From contig DHPK01000026.1 of the NCBI GenBank assembly GCA_002407845.1, positions 8,232 to 72,231 of the forward strand: 64,000 nucleotides of DNA, in the 5' to 3' direction. This stretch comes from Leptolinea sp. UBA5366 (GTDB taxonomy: Bacteria > Chloroflexota > Anaerolineae > Anaerolineales > Anaerolineaceae). Position 1 is the stretch's first letter; each line of letters begins with the position of its first letter. The notes below the pieces were generated by a model. It was not told the origin of the DNA. It was given only the letters and a program-made list of their open reading frames with translations, and searched no databases. The translations under genes and the position numbers were made by a program. Of this stretch, positions 8,068 through 16,327 are shown piece after piece.

Positions 8068-8520
8068 TCAGCCGATAATTTCTACGCTGCCGCCGGCAGC
8101 TTCGATTTTCTCTCGGGCGCCTTTTGTAATGCGATGAACCTTAAGTTTGTACGCGCGGTCGATTTCACCGTTGCCAAGGATGACAACCGGATTCTTCTTC
8201 TTGCTTAACAGGTTCGCTTCCGCCAAAACTTCCGGAGTTATTTCAACGCTGCCGTCAAAACGTTCGAGCATGCTGAGGTTGACCTCGTTGAACTCAACGC
8301 GATTCGGCGGAGTAAAGCCTTCACCGCGCATGAATGGCAGACGGCGATAGAACGGGAGGTTCCCACCCTGGCGGTATAATGCGCCGCCAGCGCCCTGCCG
8401 CACAGATTGACCCTTGGTCCCCTTACCGGCAGTCTTACCCTGACCAGCAGCTAAACCGCGGCCAACCCGCTTCTTGCGGTGTTTTGCGCCTTCATTGGGT
8501 TTTAAATCATCCAGTTTCAT
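8068..8520 (-). CDS. rplO: Ribosomal protein L15 (uL15)
   Basis: Begins MKLDDLKPNEGAKHRKKRVGRG, the L15 start, with the glycine-rich GQGKTAGKGTKGQ segment and a globular C-terminal domain; 150 residues. It starts 1 base after the rpmD stop and lies before secY as usual. Confidence 0.98.
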   Translation of the reverse strand: MKLDDLKPNEGAKHRKKRVGRGLAAGQGKTAGKGTKGQSVRQGAGGALYRQGGNLPFYRRLPFMRGEGFTPPNRVEFNEVNLSMLERFDGSVEITPEVLAEANLLSKKKNPVVILGNGEIDRAYKLKVHRITKGAREKIEAAGGSVEIIG

Positions 8521-8521
8521 A

Positions 8522-8734
8522 TTAATCCACCACTTCTTCGATCTTCACAAGATGGTTGACTTTCTGAATCATGCCGCGCAATGAAGGAGAATCTTCCTTA
8601 ATGACAGTCTGGTTCAGTCGTTTCAAACCAATCGCTTTGATCGTTTCTTTATGTTTCACAGAATAGCCGATCGCGCTTTTTACATACGTGATCTGGAGCT
8701 TTTTCGGCTCGCTAGCGCTCTTTTTCTTAGGCAT
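8522..8734 (-). CDS. rpmD: Ribosomal protein L30 (uL30)
   Basis: The 70-residue product carries the L30 fold pattern LQITYVKSAIGYSVKHKETI and LKRLNQTVIKEDSPSLRGMI. The ATG at 8734 is chosen because GGAGGAAGC precedes it directly, although the open frame continues to 8767 within rpsE. It overlaps the end of rpsE by 8 bases. Confidence 0.96.
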   Translation of the reverse strand: MPKKKSASEPKKLQITYVKSAIGYSVKHKETIKAIGLKRLNQTVIKEDSPSLRGMIQKVNHLVKIEEVVD

Positions 8735-9257
8735 GCTTCCTCCGTTCCCAGAAAGGCAGCATTTCATCCGCTTCCTTTCCTCGCAAGACGGCCTCTTCTG
8801 CTGAGTCCTTCAACTGGTCAAGTGCTTCGAAAGTTGCTTTCACAACGTTCAGCAAGTTTGCGCTTCCCAGCGATTTGGTCAGAATGTCACGCACGCCGGC
8901 AACTTCAAGGACTGCGCGAACGCCGCCTGCTGAGATAACGCCGGTACCTTCGGATGCTGGGCGCATCAACACTTTTGCACCAGAGACGCGGCCAACAACT
9001 TCATGCGGAATGGTCGTCTTGTAAAGATTGACCTTGCGCATGTTCTTGCGGGCGCGTTCAGAGGCTTTCCGCATGGCATCCGGGACAGCGTTGGCTTTCC
9101 CGATTCCCAGACCGATCATCCCTTTGTTGTCGCCGACAACGACGGTGACCCGGAATTGAAACCGGCGGCCACCCTTGACGACTTTCGCGACACGCGCAAT
9201 TTCGATCACGCGTTCGTCAAATTGTTCTTCTAATGGTTGATAATCCATATTTTCCAT
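8727..9257 (-). CDS. rpsE: Ribosomal protein S5 (uS5)
   Basis: The 176-residue product has the double-stranded RNA-binding-like N-terminal domain (VAKVVKGGRRFQFRVTVVVG) and the C-terminal domain (SGAKVLMRPASEGTGVISAG) of S5, a 30S fidelity protein. The ATG at 9257 has AAAGGTGC upstream. Its last bases overlap rpmD. Confidence 0.98.
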   Translation of the reverse strand: MENMDYQPLEEQFDERVIEIARVAKVVKGGRRFQFRVTVVVGDNKGMIGLGIGKANAVPDAMRKASERARKNMRKVNLYKTTIPHEVVGRVSGAKVLMRPASEGTGVISAGGVRAVLEVAGVRDILTKSLGSANLLNVVKATFEALDQLKDSAEEAVLRGKEADEMLPFWERRKHA

Positions 9258-9281
9258 GGTTTTAGCACCTTTCCCTTCTGC

Positions 9282-9647
9282 CTAAAACTCAAGGCCTGCT
9301 TCGCGCGCGGCATCAGCAAGGGCTTTCACCCGGCCCATGAATCGAAATCCGCCACGATCAAAGACGACGGTGGTAATTCCTTTTTCCTTCGCGCGTTCTG
9401 CAACGGCTTTACCAACCAGCTTTGCCTGTTCGGTTTTGTTCTTGCCATCCATTTCGGCTTTCAGTCCCCGGTCGATAGTTGATGCGGAGACGACTGTCAT
9501 GCCGGACAGATCATCAATGATCTGGGCATAAATGCCGTCCAGGCTGCGGTAAATATTAAGTCGCGGGCGTGCCGGCGTGCCGGACAGGTTCTTGCGAACC
9601 CGGGCATGGCGCCTGATACGAGCCTCACTTCGATTAACTTTCGCCAT
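9282..9647 (-). CDS. rplR: Ribosomal protein L18 (uL18)
   Basis: The 121-residue L18 binds 5S rRNA. Markers are RIRRHARVRKNLSGTPARPR with LNIYRSLDGIYAQIIDD, then GITTVVFDRGGFRFMGRVKA. Neighbours rplF and rpsE are in the standard spc order. Confidence 0.98.
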   Translation of the reverse strand: MAKVNRSEARIRRHARVRKNLSGTPARPRLNIYRSLDGIYAQIIDDLSGMTVVSASTIDRGLKAEMDGKNKTEQAKLVGKAVAERAKEKGITTVVFDRGGFRFMGRVKALADAAREAGLEF

Positions 9648-9655
9648 ATATCCCT

Positions 9656-10204
9656 CTATTTCTTAGCTTTCCCAGATTTACCGGCCTTGCGGCGAATCTT
9701 TTCGCCCTGGTAACGAACGCCCTTGCCCTTGTAAGGTTCCGGCGGACGAATAGACCGAATTTCTGATGCGGTCTGACCAACCTGCTCGCGGTCATGACCC
9801 ATGACTTTAATCTGTCGCGTTTTCGTGTCAACTTCGAAGCTGATTCCTTCCGGAGGGACAACTTCCTTTGGCGATGAATAACCGACATAAAGCACCAGGT
9901 TTTTACCGTTCATATCCGGTCGATAGCCGACGCCATCAACTTCAAGAACGATCGTAAATCCTTCTGAAACACCGACGACCATGTTATTCAACAATGCCCG
10001 GCTTGTTCCATGCAGCGCGCGGATAGAGGCTTCATCAGAGACGCGGGTTACAGTGAGCGTGCCGTTGTCATTTTCAATCTTGACTACCGGTGAGAACAGC
10101 CGAGACAGTTCTCCTTTGGGGCCTTTCACTTTTACTTCGCTGCCGTTGATATCCACTTTAACGCCTGCGGGAACGGTTATGGGCAAACGTCCAATTCGAG
10201 ACAT
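9656..10204 (-). CDS. rplF: Ribosomal protein L6 (uL6)
   Basis: Begins MSRIGRLPITVPAGVKVDIN and ends with the conserved RPPEPYKGKGVRYQGEKIRRK segment, both typical of L6; 182 residues with two duplicated alpha/beta domains. L6 sits near the factor-binding site of the 50S subunit. It starts 14 bases after rpsH. Confidence 0.98.
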   Translation of the reverse strand: MSRIGRLPITVPAGVKVDINGSEVKVKGPKGELSRLFSPVVKIENDNGTLTVTRVSDEASIRALHGTSRALLNNMVVGVSEGFTIVLEVDGVGYRPDMNGKNLVLYVGYSSPKEVVPPEGISFEVDTKTRQIKVMGHDREQVGQTASEIRSIRPPEPYKGKGVRYQGEKIRRKAGKSGKAKK

Positions 10205-10218
10205 TTCCTAATCCTTTC

Positions 10219-10629
10219 CTACCAGACCTTGCAGAGGATTTCGCCGCCAACGCCAAGCTGGCGGGCGCGCTGCCCGGTCATCACTCCCTTCGGAGTGGAC
10301 ATGATCGCAATTCCCATTCCGGATAAAACCCAGGGAATGTCGCTTCGGCGGGTGTAGACTCTGCGTCCCGGGCGGCTGACGCGGACAATTCCGGTCATCA
10401 CTGGGCGGCGCGATCGTCTCTCACCGGCATACTTAATTTTGACTTTCAAAGTGCGATGGGTCGGCTTGTCGCCTTCCAGCACTTCATAGGATTCAAGAAA
10501 ACCTTCTTCTTTCAGAATCCGGGCAATTTCAACCTTGATATTTGAACTGGGCATCACAACGGACGCATGGCCTGCCATCATTGCGTTGCGAATTCGTGTC
10601 AACATATCGGCAATAGGATCACTCATCAT
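10219..10629 (-). CDS. rpsH: Ribosomal protein S8 (uS8)
   Basis: Recognised by DPIADMLTRIRNAMMA and the C-terminal RQLGVGGEILCKVW block; about 136 residues. Two tandem ATG codons (10629 and 10626) follow GGAGGAAAAGAATT, so either could serve. S8 is a 16S central-domain binder and classically the spc-operon repressor in enterobacteria; whether that holds here is unknown. Confidence 0.98.
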   Translation of the reverse strand: MMSDPIADMLTRIRNAMMAGHASVVMPSSNIKVEIARILKEEGFLESYEVLEGDKPTHRTLKVKIKYAGERRSRRPVMTGIVRVSRPGRRVYTRRSDIPWVLSGMGIAIMSTPKGVMTGQRARQLGVGGEILCKVW

Positions 10630-10650
10630 AATTCTTTTCCTCCGTTGCCT

Positions 10651-10833
10651 TTACCAGGATGACTTCGTAACGCCTGGAATTTGGCCATTGAGCGCTAACT
10701 CGCGAAAACAAATTCTGCATAAACCGAAGCGGCGGATATAGCCGCGCGGTCTGCCGCACAGTTTGCAGCGGTTGCGAACCTGGTTGGGATACTCACGTCT
10801 GAGTTCACGATACTTCATGCATTTCTTTGCCAT
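10651..10833 (-). CDS. rpsN: Ribosomal protein S14, zinc type (uS14)
   Basis: The 60-residue short form of S14 begins MAKKCMKYRELRREYPNQVR and binds zinc through C-x2-C (CKLC) and C-x2-C (CRIC), 12 residues apart. The open frame continues upstream to 10869 inside rplE, but the ATG at 10833 matches the family start, and its A lies only 1 base after the rplE stop. Confidence 0.97.
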   Translation of the reverse strand: MAKKCMKYRELRREYPNQVRNRCKLCGRPRGYIRRFGLCRICFRELALNGQIPGVTKSSW

Positions 10834-10834
10834 A

Positions 10835-11377
10835 TTAATCCTTCCTGAAAGGCATGCCGAGCAAACCAAGCATCACGCGCGCCTGATCGTCCGTACCGGC
10901 TGATGTAACGATTGTTATTTCCATCCCGCGAACTTTATCAACTTTTTCATAGTCGATTTCGGGGAACAGGGTCTGTTCTTTCAGACCGAGCGTGTAGTTG
11001 CCGCGGCCGTCAAACGCTTCGGCGGAAATTCCGCGGAAGTCACGGACACGGGGCAGCACGATGTTGATCACACGGTCTAAGAATGCCCACATTTTTTCAC
11101 CCCGCAGGGTCACTTTTGCCCCAATCTCGCGGCCTTCACGCAGTTTAAAGTTCGCGATGCTGAGCCGAGCTTTAGTCACAACTGGTTTCTGCCCTGTAAT
11201 CTGAGTGAGATCGTTTACGGCGGCGTCCAACGCCTTCGGATTGTCCAATGCTTCCCCCAAGCCGATGTTGACAACAACTTTTTCAACTTTCGGATACTGC
11301 ATCGGATTATCCAGTTTTAATGAAGTCTTCATAGCAGGAATGACTTCGTTTATATATTTTTCTTTCATATGATTCAT
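10835..11377 (-). CDS. rplE: Ribosomal protein L5 (uL5)
   Basis: The 180-residue L5 binds 5S rRNA and the P-site tRNA. Markers are VEKVVVNIGLGEA, KPVVTKARLSIANFKLREG and RDFRGISAEAFDGRGNY. The ATG at 11377 has AGGAGCTGG upstream; an internal ATG at 11368 is possible but lacks a site. Confidence 0.98.
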   Translation of the reverse strand: MNHMKEKYINEVIPAMKTSLKLDNPMQYPKVEKVVVNIGLGEALDNPKALDAAVNDLTQITGQKPVVTKARLSIANFKLREGREIGAKVTLRGEKMWAFLDRVINIVLPRVRDFRGISAEAFDGRGNYTLGLKEQTLFPEIDYEKVDKVRGMEITIVTSAGTDDQARVMLGLLGMPFRKD

Positions 11378-11393
11378 TGTTTACCAGCTCCTG

Positions 11394-11729
11394 CTATTTT
11401 TCATCAATTTCAGAATTGCATTTTTTGCAGATTCTTGAAACTTTTCCGTCAGTGCGGCTGAAACCAACGCGGGTCGCGGCGTTGCACTTCGGGCAAACCA
11501 GCATTACATTTGAGATATGAATCGGCGCTTCAAACTTGACGATTCCGGCGTCAATCTGCCGGCGTCCAGCCTGAGTCTGACCGCGGTGCCGAGAGCGGAT
11601 GTTCACACCCTGGACAACTACGCGCTCTTCAGACGGAATCATGCGAATGACTTCGCCGCGCTTTTTCTTGTCTTCTGATCGGCCGCTGATAATTTCTACG
11701 GTATCGCCTTTGCGAATTTTTTGTTTCAT
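11394..11729 (-). CDS. rplX: Ribosomal protein L24 with C-terminal zinc ribbon (uL24)
   Basis: The KOW motif region (IRKGDTVEIISGRSEDKKKRG) identifies L24, an initiator of 50S assembly. The C-terminal half carries two CxxC pairs (CPKC and CKKC) as in the zinc-ribbon L24 of several phyla. The ATG at 11729 is preferred over 11741 because GGAGCGAAGA lies directly before it; 111 residues. Confidence 0.96.
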   Translation of the reverse strand: MKQKIRKGDTVEIISGRSEDKKKRGEVIRMIPSEERVVVQGVNIRSRHRGQTQAGRRQIDAGIVKFEAPIHISNVMLVCPKCNAATRVGFSRTDGKVSRICKKCNSEIDEK

Positions 11730-11752
11730 TCTTCGCTCCATCCTTCCAATGA

Positions 11753-12124
11753 TCAGATCGCTTCCGGTGCCAGAGAGACGATTTTTGTAAATCCTTTTTC
11801 ACGCAGTTCGCGTGCGACAGGACCAAAAATACGCGTTCCCTTTGGGTCAGACCCATTGGTATCCAGAATCACTACAGCATTATCATCGAATCGGATTGTC
11901 GACCCGTCTTCACGGCGCCATTCTTTAGCACAGCGGACGATGACTGCCTTCACGATATCGCTCTTTTTGACCGAGCCATGCGGGGCTGCTGATTTCACAG
12001 TTGCGACAACGATATCGCCCACATAGGCATATCGCCGTCTTGAACCGCCGAGCACATGAATCACAAGGACTTCTTTTGCGCCGGTGTTATCAGCGACTTT
12101 TAATCTGCTTTCCTTCTGAATCAT
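11753..12124 (-). CDS. rplN: Ribosomal protein L14 (uL14)
   Basis: Begins MIQKESRLKVADNTGAKEVLVI and contains the L14 signature around RRYAYVGDIVVATVK; about 122 residues, invariant family length. Its start overlaps the rpsQ stop by 4 bases (ATGA type), indicating coupled translation. Confidence 0.98.
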   Translation of the reverse strand: MIQKESRLKVADNTGAKEVLVIHVLGGSRRRYAYVGDIVVATVKSAAPHGSVKKSDIVKAVIVRCAKEWRREDGSTIRFDDNAVVILDTNGSDPKGTRIFGPVARELREKGFTKIVSLAPEAI

Positions 12125-12435
12125 TCTGAGGCTCCTTCGTGCAGCGCTTCGGCAAGATCGGACGAAACTTCAGCGATAATTTCCTGTTTTTCGTCATGCT
12201 TCACGATTTTTTCGACAACCCAGCGTTTGTCGCGTGAAAGCGGACGGCTCTCAACGATCATAACTTTGTCGCCGATTTTGCATTCGTTGTTTTCATCATG
12301 CGCCTTGACGCGTTTGATATCATGAACAACTTTGCCAACCAGCGGGTGTCGGTAAGATCGCCGAATTTCTACGACAACGGTTTTATCCATTTTGTCACTG
12401 GTAACCATACCCATTATTCGACGGCGTGCATTCAT
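12121..12435 (-). CDS. rpsQ: Ribosomal protein S17 (uS17)
   Basis: The OB-fold pattern GMVTSDKMDKTVVVEIRR and HPLVGKVVHDIKRVKAHDE identifies S17; 104 residues, with a slightly extended acidic C terminus (SDLAEALHEGASE). It overlaps rpmC and rplN by 4 bases each. Confidence 0.98.
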   Translation of the reverse strand: MNARRRIMGMVTSDKMDKTVVVEIRRSYRHPLVGKVVHDIKRVKAHDENNECKIGDKVMIVESRPLSRDKRWVVEKIVKHDEKQEIIAEVSSDLAEALHEGASE

Positions 12436-12644
12436 GCTTTACCTTCCTGTTGTTTCTTCATTTCCATTTCCCGCAGGATGGTTTCCATCCGGGCAATATC
12501 TCGACGTACTTCTTTAACACGGCTGAAATCACTCAGCTGACCCGAGACGGCCTGAAAACGCAGATTCATTTTTTCTTGCCGCAGATCAGACAGTTTCGCG
12601 TGTATTTCAGTTTCAGTTAATAATCTGATATCTGCTGCTTTCAT
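12432..12644 (-). CDS. rpmC: Ribosomal protein L29 (uL29)
   Basis: The 70-residue two-helix protein shows the L29 pattern LRQEKMNLRFQAVSGQL followed by KEVRRDIARMETIL. L29 lies at the tunnel exit and forms part of the SRP and trigger-factor docking site. It overlaps rplP and rpsQ by 4 bases each. Confidence 0.97.
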   Translation of the reverse strand: MKAADIRLLTETEIHAKLSDLRQEKMNLRFQAVSGQLSDFSRVKEVRRDIARMETILREMEMKKQQEGKA

Positions 12645-13075
12645 TTCTGCTCTTCTCCCATACCGAGTTCATGCCGAGAAACGATTTTGGTCCGAATTGA
12701 GAATTTGTAGGAAGCCTGTTTCAGTGCGTTGAGCGCAACATCTTCTGGCAGACCGCCGATTTCAAACATAATTCGACCGGGTTTGACGACTGCTACCCAG
12801 TATTCAACGTTACCCTTCCCTTTACCCATTCGGGTTTCAGCCGGGCGATGTGTATAAGGTTTGTCCGGAAAGATTCGAATCCAAACCTTTCCGCGGCGCT
12901 TCATTTCGCGCGCCAATGTACGGCGTCCAGCTTCGATCTGGCGTGCGGTTACCCAGCCCGGTTCCATAGCCATCAGGCCATAATCACCGAAGGTAATTTC
13001 CGCACCGCGCAGCGCTTTTCCGCGCATGCGGCCACGTTGCTGTTTGCGGTACTTTACTCGTTTTGGCATTAACAT
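12641..13075 (-). CDS. rplP: Ribosomal protein L16 (uL16)
   Basis: Begins MLMPKRVKYRKQQRGRMRG and contains TARQIEAGRRTLAREMKRRG and PAETRMGKGKGNVEYWVA, unmistakable for L16; 144 residues. The ATG at 13075 follows AGAGGTATTGGAA; the frame also allows a TTG at 13081. A 64-base spacer with a hairpin separates it from rpsC. Confidence 0.98.
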   Translation of the reverse strand: MLMPKRVKYRKQQRGRMRGKALRGAEITFGDYGLMAMEPGWVTARQIEAGRRTLAREMKRRGKVWIRIFPDKPYTHRPAETRMGKGKGNVEYWVAVVKPGRIMFEIGGLPEDVALNALKQASYKFSIRTKIVSRHELGMGEEQK

Positions 13076-13101
13076 TTCCAATACCTCTTTCGATTAACCT
13101 G

Positions 13102-13124
13102 CATTTACGGTCTTTCCGTAAATG
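13102..13124 (-). promoter_or_regulatory. Hairpin in the rpsC-rplP spacer
   Basis: A perfect 9-bp stem CATTTACGG/CCGTAAATG closes a 5-base loop. No T run follows, so it is not a simple terminator. It could be an mRNA processing or stability element, or an r-protein binding site ahead of rplP. Confidence 0.55.
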
Positions 13125-13139
13125 TTAGAAAGATCAGAC

Positions 13140-13820
13140 TTATTCACTGACGTAAACGCCTTCAGTGGATTCTGTTGAAACTTCTTCATGCAAGGAATGG
13201 ACGATTCCGCGATAAATCCACACTTTGATGCCAATCTTGCCGTAAGTCGTCTGGGCTTCAGCCCGTGCGAAGTCGATGTCCGCCCGCAGTGTCTGCTGAG
13301 GAACGCGGCCTTCACGAAGCGTGACAGTCCGTGCCATGTCAGCGCCGCTCAAACGGCCGCCAACCTGGATTTTGACGCCTTCTGCACCCTGGCGCAGTCC
13401 CTGCTGAATCGCGCGTTTCATTGCCCGCCGATAACCGACACGGCGTTCAATTTGACCGGCGATGTTCAGAGCCACGAGGTAGGCATCCGTATCTGGCGAT
13501 TTGATTTCCTTGATTTCCAGGTCAATCTTTTTACCAGTCAGTGTTTCAATGTTCTGGCGAACGATCTTGACAGTCTCACCTTTCCGGCCAATCAAAATAC
13601 CGGGTTTGGCTGTGTTCACCACGACCTTGATTTTCCCGGGGAAGCGTTCGATTTCAACTTTCGAAACACCGGCTTTCCCAGTCTGGGAATGAATCAGCTT
13701 TCGGATTTCGAGATCCTGATGCAGCTGGTTCACGTAGTCATTTCCTTTGGCATACCAACGCCCGTCCCAGGGTTTGTTGATATTCAGCCGAAATCCTATA
13801 GGATGTACTTTACGACCCAT
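13140..13820 (-). CDS. rpsC: Ribosomal protein S3 (uS3)
   Basis: Begins MGRKVHPIGFRLNINKPWDG. The KH domain with KPGILIGRKGETVKIVRQ lies at about residues 60-100, and the C-terminal domain GYRRAMKRAIQQGLRQGAEG follows; 226 residues. S3 lines the mRNA entry channel. AGGAGAACAAT precedes the ATG. Confidence 0.98.
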   Translation of the reverse strand: MGRKVHPIGFRLNINKPWDGRWYAKGNDYVNQLHQDLEIRKLIHSQTGKAGVSKVEIERFPGKIKVVVNTAKPGILIGRKGETVKIVRQNIETLTGKKIDLEIKEIKSPDTDAYLVALNIAGQIERRVGYRRAMKRAIQQGLRQGAEGVKIQVGGRLSGADMARTVTLREGRVPQQTLRADIDFARAEAQTTYGKIGIKVWIYRGIVHSLHEEVSTESTEGVYVSE

Positions 13821-13861
13821 ATTGTTCTCCTGATAACTCCTTTGGTCTCTCTGTACTCACA

Positions 13862-14203
13862 CTACTCGCGTTCGCGAAGAACAACAGTAACATGGGAAGT
13901 ACGCCGAAAAATGGGCTTGAAACGGCCCCGTGCGCCAAAATACCGCCAGCGGCGCGTTGCAGCTTCATCGCAATAGATCGTGTGAACATACATATCATTT
14001 CGATCGAGACCGAAATTCTCTTCAGCGTTCGCTGCTGCGGAAGCGATCAGTTTATAGATCGGTTCGGCTGAAACTTTGTTCGTGAATTTCAGTATGTTCA
14101 ACGCTTCGTTGACCGATTTGCCCCTGACCAGGTTAACGACCAGGCGGGTTTTTTGAGCTGAAATGCCAATATTATTTAATTTCGCAATAACGTCTTGTGC
14201 CAT
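13862..14203 (-). CDS. rplV: Ribosomal protein L22 (uL22)
   Basis: The 113-residue L22 has SAQKTRLVVNLVRGKSVNEAL and the tunnel-reaching C-terminal hairpin RRWRYFGARGRFKPIFRRTSH. It lies in the exit tunnel wall. The start is 5 bases after the rpsS stop. Confidence 0.98.
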   Translation of the reverse strand: MAQDVIAKLNNIGISAQKTRLVVNLVRGKSVNEALNILKFTNKVSAEPIYKLIASAAANAEENFGLDRNDMYVHTIYCDEAATRRWRYFGARGRFKPIFRRTSHVTVVLRERE

Positions 14204-14208
14204 GGCTT

Positions 14209-14484
14209 CTACGCTCTCGATCCTCTTTCCGAAACGTGGCCGCGGAACAGCCGGGTCGGGGCGAACTCACCCAACCGGTGTCCAACCATGTTTTCGGTGA
14301 CATAAACCGGAATATGACGGCGTCCGTCATGCACGGCGATTGTGTGACCTACCATCTGCGGAAAAATCGTGCTTGCCCGGCTCCAGGTTCGGATAACTTT
14401 CTTTTCCCCGGCGCTGTTCATCTTTTCGACTTTTGACAGAAGTTTCGGGTCAATAAAAGGGCCCTTCTTTAATGATCGTGACAT
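14209..14484 (-). CDS. rpsS: Ribosomal protein S19 (uS19)
   Basis: Begins MSRSLKKGPFIDPKLLSKVE and has TWSRASTIFPQMVGHTIAVHDG and HRLGEFAPTRLFRGH; 91 residues, exactly the S19 pattern. It is a 30S head protein that forms a bridge with L5 via S13. Confidence 0.98.
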   Translation of the reverse strand: MSRSLKKGPFIDPKLLSKVEKMNSAGEKKVIRTWSRASTIFPQMVGHTIAVHDGRRHIPVYVTENMVGHRLGEFAPTRLFRGHVSERGSRA

Positions 14485-14519
14485 AACTTCTTTCTCCTCT
14501 AACTTCTCTTATCCGAGGA

Positions 14520-15359
14520 CTAACGCCCGCCCTTAGCATTGCGGCGGCGAACGATGTATTTATCGCTGCGCTTGTTGCGGCGCGTCTTGTAACCCAAAGC
14601 TGGCTTACCCCATGGGGTTTTCGGTCCGGGCATACCGATTGGCTGCCGTCCTTCACCACCGCCATGCGGATGGTCGCGCGGGGACATCGCTGTTCCGCGA
14701 ACGGTCGGGCGAATGCCTAAGTGGCGCTTGCGTCCGGCTTTACCCAGCTTGATATTGCTGTGGTCCAGATTTCCGAGCTGTCCGATTGTGGCATAGCAGG
14801 TCTGAAGAACCAGCCGGACTTCTCCGGATGGCAGACGAACCTGAGCATAGTCGCCTTCTTTCGCGAGCAGCTGAGCGGATGTTCCGGCAGCGCGAACCAT
14901 TTTCCCGCCCTGGCCGGGACGAAGTTCGATGTTATGAATCGTCGAACCGACGGGGATGTTCGAAATCGGCATCGCGTTTCCGGTTCGAATTTCAGCGTTC
15001 TGTCCGGAGACAATCGTATCGCCAACTTTCAAACCGATCGGTGCCAGAATGTAGCGTTTTTCGCCGTCAACAAACTGAATCAATGCAATGCGGGCAGTCC
15101 GGTTGGGATCATATTCAACCGCAATCACTTTCGCGGGAACATCAATCTTGTTCCGTTTCATGTCGACGATGCGGATGAAACGGCGGGCGCCGCCGCCGCG
15201 ATGGCGGACTGTAATGCGTCCGTCCGAGTTGCGGCCGGCATGATTCTTTCGGAACACGATCAAGGATCGTTCCGGTTTGTCTTTTGTGATTTCTTCAAAG
15301 GTGTACCCTGTCATCCCGCGCAAACCGGGAGTGACCGGCTTATAAACTTTAACTGCCAT
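14520..15359 (-). CDS. rplB: Ribosomal protein L2 (uL2)
   Basis: The 279-residue L2 is essential for the peptidyl transferase centre. It has RHRGGGARRFIRIVDMKRNK in the N-terminal half and the conserved MSPRDHPHGGGEGRQPIGMPG with the critical histidine near the C terminus. The start codon shares its base at 15359 with the rplW stop. Confidence 0.99.
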   Translation of the reverse strand: MAVKVYKPVTPGLRGMTGYTFEEITKDKPERSLIVFRKNHAGRNSDGRITVRHRGGGARRFIRIVDMKRNKIDVPAKVIAVEYDPNRTARIALIQFVDGEKRYILAPIGLKVGDTIVSGQNAEIRTGNAMPISNIPVGSTIHNIELRPGQGGKMVRAAGTSAQLLAKEGDYAQVRLPSGEVRLVLQTCYATIGQLGNLDHSNIKLGKAGRKRHLGIRPTVRGTAMSPRDHPHGGGEGRQPIGMPGPKTPWGKPALGYKTRRNKRSDKYIVRRRNAKGGR

Positions 15360-15661
15360 TATTCAACTCCTTCGAAGAATGGAATCTTGTCGCCTTCTGC
15401 CAGCGTGACAATCGCCTTCTTGATGACAGGCTTCTTCAGGATAGTTCGGCGGCTTTTTGCATTCCGTTTTGATTTTCCGGGTGCGGTGATGATATTGACG
15501 CGAATCACATTGACTTTAAAGATGGATTCAACAGCTTCTTTAACCATCGTCCGGTTTGAATCACCACTCACTTCAAAAACATACTGGTTCAGCTTGAATG
15601 CAAGCTCATTTGTTTTTTCTGTAATCAAAGGACGGCGAAGAATTTCGTATTTTGAAGTCAT
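15359..15661 (-). CDS. rplW: Ribosomal protein L23 (uL23)
   Basis: The 100-residue L23 shows ILRRPLITEKTNELAF, VNVIRVNIITAPGKSKR and the SRRTILKKPVIKKAIVTL stretch. L23 is the main docking point for trigger factor and SRP at the tunnel exit. It lies between rplD (9 bases) and rplB (1 shared base). Confidence 0.98.
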   Translation of the reverse strand: MTSKYEILRRPLITEKTNELAFKLNQYVFEVSGDSNRTMVKEAVESIFKVNVIRVNIITAPGKSKRNAKSRRTILKKPVIKKAIVTLAEGDKIPFFEGVE

Positions 15662-15670
15662 TTCTCCTCC

Positions 15671-16297
15671 TTATCCTAAGTACGCGCTGATCGTTTCGAT
15701 CGCTGCCACAGGCAGAATGACCTTGTCGAAACGAAGCAAATCGCGAATATTCAGGTAATTTGCCAATAAAATTTTTGCATCGGGAATGTTGTTGGTTGCC
15801 CGAATCACGTCTGGGCTTGAATCCTTGTTTGGGATTAAGATCAGCGCGCTGTCGCCCCCGACCAGGCTTGAAAGTGCTTTCACCATCAGCTTTGTCTTGG
15901 GTTCATCCAGCTTCAATTCGTCCACAACAATAATTTCCGAATCACCAGCCTTGACGCTCAGCGCTGAACGTAATGCCGCCCGGCGCATTTTCTTAGGCAT
16001 ATCCTGTGTGTAATCCCGATTATGAGGGGTATGCACACGACCGCCGCCCTTCCACTGTGCGGCGCGGATTGAACCCTGCCGTGCCCGGCCGGTTCCCTTT
16101 TGCTTATAAGGCTTGCGTCCGCCGCCAGCGACTTCGTGCCGAACCTTGGTCTCATGCGTACCAAGTCGAGCATTCGCCATCTGCCGGACATATGCCTGAT
16201 GCATCAAGTCTAAGTATATTGGGGCGCCAAAAATTGCATCTGGAAGTTCAACTTCGCTGACAACTTCGCCCTTCATATTTTTGACATCGATTTTCAT
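15671..16297 (-). CDS. rplD: Ribosomal protein L4 (uL4)
   Basis: The product contains GRKPYKQKGTGRARQGSIRA, the L4 tunnel-loop signature, and VVDELKLDEPKTKLMVKAL; 208 residues. The ATG at 16297 has GGAGCGAAAGACT before it and matches the family; the frame allows 16312. L4 represses the S10 operon in some bacteria. Confidence 0.97.
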   Translation of the reverse strand: MKIDVKNMKGEVVSEVELPDAIFGAPIYLDLMHQAYVRQMANARLGTHETKVRHEVAGGGRKPYKQKGTGRARQGSIRAAQWKGGGRVHTPHNRDYTQDMPKKMRRAALRSALSVKAGDSEIIVVDELKLDEPKTKLMVKALSSLVGGDSALILIPNKDSSPDVIRATNNIPDAKILLANYLNIRDLLRFDKVILPVAAIETISAYLG

Positions 16298-16327
16298 AGT
16301 CTTTCGCTCCATGTTTCCCGGAACCCG

